The position numbers and the translations under genes are program-made. A DNA stretch of 64,000 nucleotides from Amylostereum areolatum. Taxonomy: Eukaryota > Basidiomycota > Agaricomycetes > Russulales > Stereaceae. The stretch covers positions 124,001 through 188,000 of the forward strand of contig SAXG01000027.1 in assembly GCA_012932865.1 (NCBI GenBank), written 5' to 3'. Under the pieces are notes generated by a model. The model was not told the DNA's origin and ran no database searches. It worked only from the letters and a program-made list of their open reading frames with translations. How positions within the stretch are numbered: position 1 is the stretch's first letter; every line of letters starts with the position of its first letter. Below are positions 56,567 to 64,000 of the stretch, piece by piece.

Positions 56567-57267
56567 GGACAGATACGCGAGGGGAGAATGTATGCGCGTG
56601 CGGGGTGGAGGGTGCGGGGATGGGTGAGGCAGCTGTGAACGCGGGGGTACGAGTGAGAGGTGGCCCAGGACAGAGGAGGGGGGTACTTACGGGAAACAGG
56701 ACAGAGCTGGGGGAGTTAGCGGTGTATACGATAGACGATGAAGGGTTCGAAGAGGATGGTGCCGTGCTTGGATTTACGGGCTTGCTTGTCAACCATGCTG
56801 GTGGTCGGAGTACGCCAGGCTGTCAGGTAGACGACAGGGGGCGGGAAGTAGAAGGGGGGGCCTTTGAGTAGGCGGAGGACGGGGACGACGACGGGCGGGA
56901 GGTGGTTATATGCACATTGTGGCGAGGACGGAGGACGGGGGGAGGATGTGGGCTGGGCTACGGACGCGGGCCTTATATGCGAGACGCGCTTGACTCGAGG
57001 GATCACGCGTCTGATTTCCTTATTGGTCGTTACGGCCGGACTCGGGCCATCGCCCGATGTCGTCCGAGTCGGCCCTGGATGCGAACGAGCGCTTTGCCAA
57101 AATCTCGCCACCGTTTTGCCACTCGTTGCCACCAAGGCGTGGTTTCGTACTCTAATTCTCCCCCTTCCCTCCCGACAAATACAATAATCTAACACCACCT
57201 TTTCCCCCGCCCGTGTGTCCGCGCAATACCGCCCTTCGAGTCCGTCATCGCACCCAATGCTTCGGAG

Positions 57268-60244
57268 TCATCCCTCGTCCATCGTATCTCCTCCCTCCTC
57301 GTCCTTCGTCGTCTCGAGCAGCTTTTTGATCTTGTTTGCGCTCTTCGGAGACGCGTCCCGTGCCACAGCCAGCATTTGCGCCGATTTCACCGTGTCTCCC
57401 ATCAGCCTGTACACCCTCGCGAGCTGGAAGATCACGTTCGACTCGTCCGGAGACGAGTCCCGCAATAACTCGAGGTCCTTTATCGCCGTCTACAACCCAG
57501 CCCAACCCAGCAGGACGCCGGGAATGAGAGGAATTCATATCAGCACAACCTGCAGGCACGAGGTAGAGTCCGAAACTCAATTCTGCGCTCCCACCCACCT
57601 CGTAACGTTTCATGCCGATAAGCATTTTCGCGCGACGATAACGAACAAGCGCATTTTCCGGGGAGAGCGTCACCGCTTCGTCGAATAGCGCTAGCGCGGC
57701 AATTCGATCCCCTCGGCGTTCAACAGCCTGCAAATGGATAGCCGGTCAGCGGCACGGAATCAGAGACACGACGAGAACGACAGCAGGCGCCTAAAGGCCT
57801 CAGCTCGCGTGATCGCCCAAACAGAGCAACGCACCATTCCTACGCAGCCCAACAAAACCGCGTTGTTGGGATGGATCTCCGCCGCCTTCCGATAGTGGTA
57901 TTCCGCCATTCGAATCTTGCTCATTCGAAGATAGCACGTTCCCAGTCCGTACCTACACCCCCCACGCCTATCAGATTCCTTCGCATCCGAGAGTACACGC
58001 GTCGCGAACACGCACCACGCATTATAGTGCCGCGCGTCCGCCCGAAGGGCCATTTGGAACGAAAGAATGGCCTTGTTGACGTCCTCGTCAATGGTCTCGT
58101 GCCCAGCAAGTGTGAACGCGTACGCGCACGTTGGGTCCAGCTGCTGAGCTCGCCGAAAACATGTCAGCGCCTGCGCGCGTTCTTTTTGCAATGAAAACGT
58201 GTTCCCTATCGCAATCCATGCTTGTGGGGACCGAGGATCTATCGAGATGAGCTCTTGCGCGAGGTACGACAGCTGCACAGTGCGCTGCAAATGCCATAAT
58301 AAGGTGGAGTACACCTCCATATCCCATAATCGGTATGGTTCCAACGCCCGTACCGCCTGGAATGCACGTTCGGCCTGACGTGTAGCGAAGCGTGAGTGAC
58401 GACGGGGGCGAGCTGCATGATCAGATACGTACAGCAGTGTAATCTGTTCTTTCGTAATGCGCCCTCCCGACCATGGCCATCACGTACGGGGACCGTTGGT
58501 GGACATGTGGGAGCTTGTCCAATTCGTTCATGCAAAGTGTCGTGTCGTACATCGCCAACGCACGAGTGGCGCTCGCAAAGAGTCGCATAAGGTCGTAGAT
58601 ATATTGATCTGCCAATTCTGCGTCGTAGGCCTCTTGAGCTGCCTGCTCGTGAGTGGCTGTCCAATTACTTGGTGCGGGAGAATGCTCCGAGCGTGGTGAT
58701 TGGGTTTGCGACTGGGGCGATTGGGATTGGGCTGCATCTCCGCTTGGGGCTGGATCATCATCGATGTCGGTGTCGATCGAATGTGAACGTGTGCGTGCAG
58801 GCTGGCGTCGTCTATCTCTCACTGGCGGCGGCTGAAAGAGCGAATGAACGTATATGAGCATACGCGTCGCACGGATGATAGCGCAAGATGAACCTTGCTG
58901 GTTATTGACGTCTTACTGCCTCCACTCAGAAGGCGTGCACTGCGTCGTGTCCCCATTCCCATTTCTCGCTCCGACTTGGCAGCACCCGTGGTTGCATTCC
59001 TGGAGGACGCCGCCACAGACTGAGGACGGCGACCGGCAGATGATGAGAAGAGATTAACAAGGGTCAAGGCCGGGCGTGCGCGTGCCTTTTTCGAGCGAGC
59101 ATCGTCCAATGCCGCAGACGAGGCGGGGGCTTTGGATGGCTTGGATGGCTCCCCAGTGCGTTGTCGCGCACTCGATCGGAGCTTTTTCTGTGCAGGTCCA
59201 GCTTCGTCGGCGGATGACAATGGGCGTGAATTCTGACTTGGAGGCGCTCGTGCTCGGTGGTGAGCTTGCAGAAGAGAGACTTCGGGTCCAAATGTGAAGG
59301 AATCATTCGTGACTCTGAAGCGAATGCATCAACATACGGCTCTTGCGTGTACATGAAACTGTCAGAAGCTTACATGGAATCTCTGGGCGCGACAGCTCCG
59401 AGGCGGAAGGGCTGGACCCGGAAAAGATTGTTTGAGGTGCCGACATCTGGCGTGAAAAACCCCGCGCCAGTCGCCACGGGTACTGGTGGCGGTGGCGGTA
59501 TCTTGAACGGTATTGGCGGTTCATCGTGAGGTATCCGTTTTACGGGTGCTGGTCGGGGAGGGAAAAGTTCTTCGATTTCTGGGACGACACCTGCAAACGC
59601 GTCGTGAGCGCAAAGTAGAGAATTTACGAAGTTGCAAGTGCACACCTAAGCTGCAAAGTCCCTCGAAGGCCTCCCACAATAATGGGTTGAGTGCCAGCGC
59701 TTGCCGCAGACTCGTGCGTGCGTGGTCGGGCAAATTGCCTTTTAGCGCCTGCAAACCTGCACGACAATGAAAGACCGCTTCCTCGGGAAAACCACGCGCG
59801 TTGCGCTGTCCCATTGATACTGTCGATACAGGAGAACAACATCGACACGCCTGTCAGTCGAGCATTCAACGCGTGCACAATGCAGAGAAGACACGCACGA
59901 GATGGTGTGTACCCCGGGTCCTTCAGACTCTCCTCAAAAGCTTCGCGTGCCTGCCTATGCCTGCCGAGGGTGGATAAGCACTTGCCCTTGATCTCGGAGC
60001 AACCACCACATCGCTCATCCTGAGGCACGAGGACGAGATGCATTGCCGAGTGTGTTTGGCCGGCACGGAGAAGAGCAGTGGCATATACGTGTCGCGCGTC
60101 GTGGTTGAGGGCGTCAAGTGCATAGTACCGTTCCGCGTAGAACAGGGCAGTCTTGTGGAGATCCGCGTCGAGACATGACCAGACGAGCGAGCCGAGACGT
60201 TGGTTGAGGTGTGGGATGAAGGACGGGTTGGTGTCTTGTTGCAT
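57268..60244 (-). CDS. CDC27: APC/C subunit 3, Cdc27 (TPR protein)
   Basis: Scaffold TPR subunit of the anaphase-promoting complex that receives the IR tails of Cdc20/Cdh1. The N-terminal TPR lobe starts MQQDTNPSFIPHLNQRLGSL with ALFYAERYYALDALNHDARH, LGRHRQAREAFEESLKDPGY and LPDHARTSLRQALALNPLLW. A Pro/Ser-rich disordered middle contains KKLRSSARQRTGEPSKPSK and RMGT-type basic repeats. The C-terminal TPR array includes QAERAFQAVRALEPYRLWDM, EVYSTLLWHLQRTVQLSYLA, DPRSPQAWIAIGNTFSLQKE, ALRADARHYNAWYGLGTCYL and KIRMAEYHYRKAAEIHPNNA. All are highly conserved Cdc27 repeats. Ends TKDEEGGDTMDEG. Many short introns; frames join well in the conserved C-terminal half. Confidence 0.92.
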
Positions 60245-60655
60245 AGATCCGACCTAGGGCATGGGGGTAGATGTAGAGTCGGCTGGGTCGTTCTGCTCGT
60301 TAAAAACGCGGGAGGCAGCTGATGAACAGCGGCGAAGCGGTGAAGTAGAGATCAAAGTTGTGGACGAGGACGGCCTTCGACTCGCCCCAACCCAACTCGG
60401 TTCACATCACGTGACGGTGGCCGCGCGTCGCGTCCTTTCCCGGGCCCTCGCTCGTTCAGAATCACAGTCGTTCGACGTTCACCCGACCGCTCTTTAGGCG
60501 GTCAGAGCGGAGACCGAGGACACCAGCAGCACATGTACACATACTTCCCCATTCGAGACTGGCGGAACATTGTAAATTAGAACCAGATCGGCGGACAAAG
60601 TGATGCATTATTTTTGCTCGTGAGAATGTACATTCTAGTCCAGATGATACTACGC
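60245..60655. other. Intergenic, CDC27 upstream and CCT1 downstream
   Basis: About 410 bp. It should hold the CDC27 promoter and the CCT1 3' UTR. No ORF, repeat or RNA gene is supported. Confidence 0.4.
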
Positions 60656-62702
60656 TTAGTGCCCATGGCCGTCGTCCCCCTTTTGCTCTTAAAGTTCAAA
60701 TGTGATTTCGATGAGCATGTCTCCGTGAGAGAGGAGGATTTGCACGTACCTGGAACGCACTCGATCGCGTCGTCTATGCGCAACAAAGAGACCGCTGCTT
60801 CATACGCTGACTTCAGGCTGCGAACTTTGCTGACTGTTGGCTCCAAAACGCCTGCGGTCACGTTGTCTCTGACCTCGCCATTGAGCAAGTCCAGGCCGTA
60901 GCGCAAAAGCACCTTCTTCGGATCACCTGCGGGTGCGTTCTGTGCCGCGTTGTGGTAAGAGCGCAATTTCGCAACCAACTCCGTCGAGTCCTTTGCCGCG
61001 TTAACTGCGAGCGTCTTCGGGATGACAAGAAGAGCGCTGGCGAACTCGGCGATCGCGAGTTGCTCGCGCGACCCCTGGGAACAAAGTCAACAACAAACGC
61101 TATACTTGTCAAGGAAAGACGCTCACCAGAGTAGTCGCGAAGTTCTCTAGATAGATGCTCAAGGCAGACTCAACGGCTCCTCCACCCGGCACCACATACC
61201 CACTCTCCAGCGTGCGCTTGATTACCGACAGCACGTCATGCAGCGCCCTCTCCATCTCGTCCAACATGTAGTCATTAGCACCGCGCAGGATGATCGAGGC
61301 CGAGCTGACGACCTTGGTCCCCTTCACCAGGATGAGCTCATCGTCCGAAATGCGCTCTTGGACAACTTCATCGGCCGTCCCGAGATAGCTCGCCTCGAAC
61401 GTCTCTTCGCCCTCCAGGTTTGCGAGGCTGGACACTAGTTGCCCTCCCGTAGCCCTCGCGATCCGACGCAGGTCCTCCTTCCTACAACGACGCACGGCCA
61501 TCGCCCCCGCCTCGACGAACTCTTTCAGCGCCAAGTCATCGATTCCCTTCGTCGTGAGGACAACATTGGCACCAGAGGCAAGAACCTTCCTGATCCTGTC
61601 CAAGGTTATTCCCGCCTCACTGAAAGCTGTTAAGTAAGAGTATTATAGGCCTAAGGAATGGCGCACCGTTTCCGGATCTCTTCCAACTGCTCCGGGTCAT
61701 CCACAAGGATCTGAACGCCAAGCTGCATGCGCGTCTTCCGCAAATCGATGTCCAGGCAAGCAATTTTGGCATTGGTTATCCGCGTTTTCATAGCTAGGGG
61801 AGCAACTTTCAGCCACGTACAACAATAACAGGCGTTAGCACATACCTTGACTAGGCGACGGTGCAGTTGAGAGCGTATCCTTTTACAAAGATGGATTCTC
61901 GTGCACTCCGCCCATGCGCCTTGAGGACATTGACAGCCTTGACGGGGTATTTCGTCTCTCCGCGGGTGTTTGTTGTCTTCACAGCAAGCATCGCATCCAC
62001 AGCCATGGGCGCAAACAGGTCATCGTCCCTGATAATGTTCCTTCACTTACATGATGCCTAAAGCTAATGAAGTACTCACCCTCCGATGATTTTGCTCGAC
62101 ATGCTCGTCTTGGCTGCATTTATCAGCGCATCCCTCCCTAACGTGTCGACCTTGACGCTCAGCTGATCTTGCATGAATTTGACCGCTTCGCGGCACGCAA
62201 GACGATAACCAGTGATGATAGTCGTTGGGTGGATCTTGGCCTTGACGAGTTCGTTCGCGCGCCGGAGGAGTTCGGCGGCGACGATCACGACTGAGGTTGT
62301 ACCATCGCCGACCTCCTTGTCCTGCTTTTGTGCAAGGTCGACGAAAATACGACCAGCTGGGTGCTCGACAGAGATCATAGAAAGGATGGTGGCCCCGTCG
62401 TTGGAAATGGTGACTTCCTACGCGCCGAGTTAGTACGAGTATGATCGGGATAAGGAAAAGTGGGAGGCGCACTCCTATGTTATCCACGAGCATTTTATCG
62501 AGGCCGAGGGGGCCTAGAGAGCTTTTTACGATGTTGGCGATGGTCTGGGCGGCTACAACTGTACGAGGATCTTCAAGTTGGAGAAGGTCGACAGGTCAAT
62601 CGGAGGGACGTGCGCACCATTCTGATCACGGATATCCTGGCCAGAGACTCTGTCCCCGCCTAAAAATGCTCCTGCTCTCGGATCGCGCTGGAACATGCTC
62701 AT
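60656..62702 (-). CDS. TCP1: T-complex protein 1 subunit alpha (CCT1) of the TRiC chaperonin
   Basis: ATP-driven cytosolic chaperonin subunit that folds actin and tubulin. Starts [20 protein letters not shown], then [20 protein letters not shown] and [13 protein letters not shown]. The ATPase motif is [20 protein letters not shown]. It also has [73 protein letters not shown] and [16 protein letters not shown], ending DDAIECVP and then [10 protein letters not shown]. The alpha-subunit-specific segments [20 protein letters not shown] and the DD-H-GH tail identify CCT1. The last intron (about 60749-60687) separates the tail. First Met (62702) and third residue Met (62696) are both possible starts. 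Confidence 0.95.
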
Positions 62703-63220
62703 AAGGGGCGATGCAGGGGAGGGTAAAGGGAGAGGTGAACTGGAAGCCGCGAGTGGAACGCGTCTGCGCGTACGAGCCCATATGCTTTATCGTGGGAAAT
62801 GGTTGACTTTTCCAGCGATCCCCTCGTCTTTTGGACCCGACGACAATCTTCGAGTTGCTCTTCCATCTACTTACCCAACTTTCAAATATGCTCATTCCCT
62901 GAAAACAACAAGAGTCAGACGTGCACCTCTCAGCCGTGTAACTTTCCAAATCTTTCCTAGCAACACGATGGCGCGACGTCGACTCTCGAGGAAACTGCAG
63001 GGAGCTGTGGCGTACCCGCTTTCTGATACTCATCTGATATTACGATGCTCCACGCTATGAGGCGAGTATCGTAAGTACAAAGTATAACAAGGTTACGTAC
63101 AGGTTCGAACGATATAACTTACTTGTGCAGACCGGTACTTATTTAAGTACGCGACACCTGGTCTCGCCTGGCCCGCTCTCTTTCTTCCCTCTTTCCTCAT
63201 CGCCACCAGACCTCCTCAAC
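62703..63220. promoter_or_regulatory. Divergent promoter region, CCT1 / unrecognised gene
   Basis: About 520 bp between divergent starts. A TATA-like tacttattta lies near 63136-63145, followed by a C/T-rich stretch (63168-63218) directly before the rightward ATG. No repeats or RNA genes were seen. Confidence 0.4.
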
Positions 63221-64000
63221 ATGGCACAGCCTGTCAACATCATCGACTCTAGTTTCTTGTCTATTTTTGAGGTGCTTCCCAGCGAACAACAACGTCAGGC
63301 CATCGATGCGCTCAAAACATACAGGGAAAGAGTCAAGAACGGTACGGACGCAGAGCGCCGGGCCATGGGACTCTCTGCTGCAGGCTCAGGCAGCCAAGCG
63401 GAGGTCGACAAGCAGATAGAAGTCGCTCTCGACACGATCAACTGGCAATTGTGTCAGTGCCACCGTGTGCGTCCTTCTCCTTCTCAGTCTCTTTCATTTT
63501 TTTGTCTCTCCGTACATCTTACGACAACCTGACAGTATTCTAAACCCAGTCGTATGACTGAAGCAGAACCCTATATACGAGCCGTCCTCGCTCAGTACGA
63601 TAAGAAGCACAAAGATGGGTCGAAAGACGCGACGCCGATGCTCTACCTAGCCGTCGCCCTTCACGGGACCCCCGGAAAAGAAGAGGAGGCTTTATCTCTT
63701 CTCAATGACGGCCTCGGTTCCAACTCTAATTCGAGTCCCGGTCCAAACACGTTCCTTTGGGCCCAAGCAGCCATCAGCCGGATGTTGCGACGCGTGAACC
63801 GAGTGGATGAAGCTTCGTGTGGGTAACCTTTTCTCGAGGTCACATCCTGGATCTTATCGCGTAAATAGGAATTGGATCCTTGGCCATCCCTATGCCATGC
63901 CCCCGAGCAAACTACGCCAGATCACAGACGACATCGCGGACCCGGAGGCACCCAACTTCGTCTTTGAGCATCCGGAGGTGCAGAAACTGCATAGCAACAC
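63221..64000 (+). CDS. Unrecognised protein, 3' end beyond the window
   Basis: Starts MAQPVNIIDSSFLSIFEVLP and continues EQQRQAIDALKTYRERVKNG and AEVDKQIEVALDTINWQL. An intron (about 63470-63539, donor gtgcgt, acceptor gacag) joins YSKPSRMTEAEPYIRAVLAQ. Then come YLAVALHGTPGKEEEALSLL, LWAQAAISRMLRRVNRVDEA and, after another intron, NWILGHPYAMPPSKLRQITD and FVFEHPEVQKL at the edge. Regular helical, TPR-like character (EEALSLLNDGL) is visible but no named family was recognised. Cut by the window end. Confidence 0.6.

Noticed and set aside
1..64000. tRNA, rRNA, CRISPR or viral genes
   Set aside because: Scanned by eye for B-box (ggttcga) contexts, direct-repeat arrays and polymerase motifs; nothing credible. 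Weak tRNA genes could be missed without a covariance search.

Overview
This window is nuclear DNA of a filamentous basidiomycete, most likely an Agaricomycete. The evidence is its GC-rich sequence, genes cut by many 50-60 nt introns with GTRNGT donors and CTNAC-type branch sites, and gene content (Ypt1, a quelling-type Argonaute, Snz/Pdx1, cyclin L, Mss51, Cdc45, a CHORD protein, APC3/Cdc27, CCT1). No bacterial operons, CRISPR arrays, viral genes, tRNA or rRNA genes were seen. Gene models were joined by hand from the frames, so exon ends are inferences from splice sites and family conservation.

Layout. 0-9 kb: a small zinc-ribbon protein, a membrane-anchored aspartic protease, Rab GTPase Ypt1 and a full-length Argonaute. 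9-17.4 kb: gene-poor and repeat-rich, with a fold-back element, a perfect-TIR MITE with an 8-bp target duplication and a TCGGGG hexanucleotide array. It also holds one proline-rich hypothetical gene divergent from mitoribosomal protein mL49. 17.4-31 kb: PDX1, a small Cys protein, an RS-rich protein, cyclin L, SRP receptor alpha, a single-pass membrane protein, glyoxalase II and an AlkB-type dioxygenase with CUE and GRF domains. 31.2-32.6 kb: a 1.3-kb TIR transposon filling the space between the AlkB gene and HIS3. 32.6-52 kb: HIS3, an M13 metallopeptidase, MSS51, a Helitron-like end, CDC45, a mitochondrial scramblase, mitochondrial IF2, a CHORD/CS protein, a mitochondrial carrier and ALKBH7. 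52-64 kb: a mostly empty stretch, an acidic hypothetical protein, Cdc27, CCT1 and the start of an unrecognised gene.

Themes. (1) Very small exons recur: 3 and 6 nt in Argonaute, 6 nt in glyoxalase II, 8 nt in the M13 peptidase, 13 nt in YPT1 and 19 nt in the scramblase. Each restores a conserved motif. (2) Several introns are multiples of three without stops, so retention would give an in-frame insertion. (3) HIS3 can be spliced to its catalytic motif only through an AT-AC intron, unless the assembly has a 2-nt error. (4) YPT1, Argonaute and PDX1, all in the first 19 kb, carry single-base +1 disruptions that look more like assembly indels than gene decay. (5) Many neighbours are divergent with short shared promoters (97 bp between the scramblase and mitochondrial IF2). 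About half of the genes from 37 to 52 kb encode predicted mitochondrial proteins.
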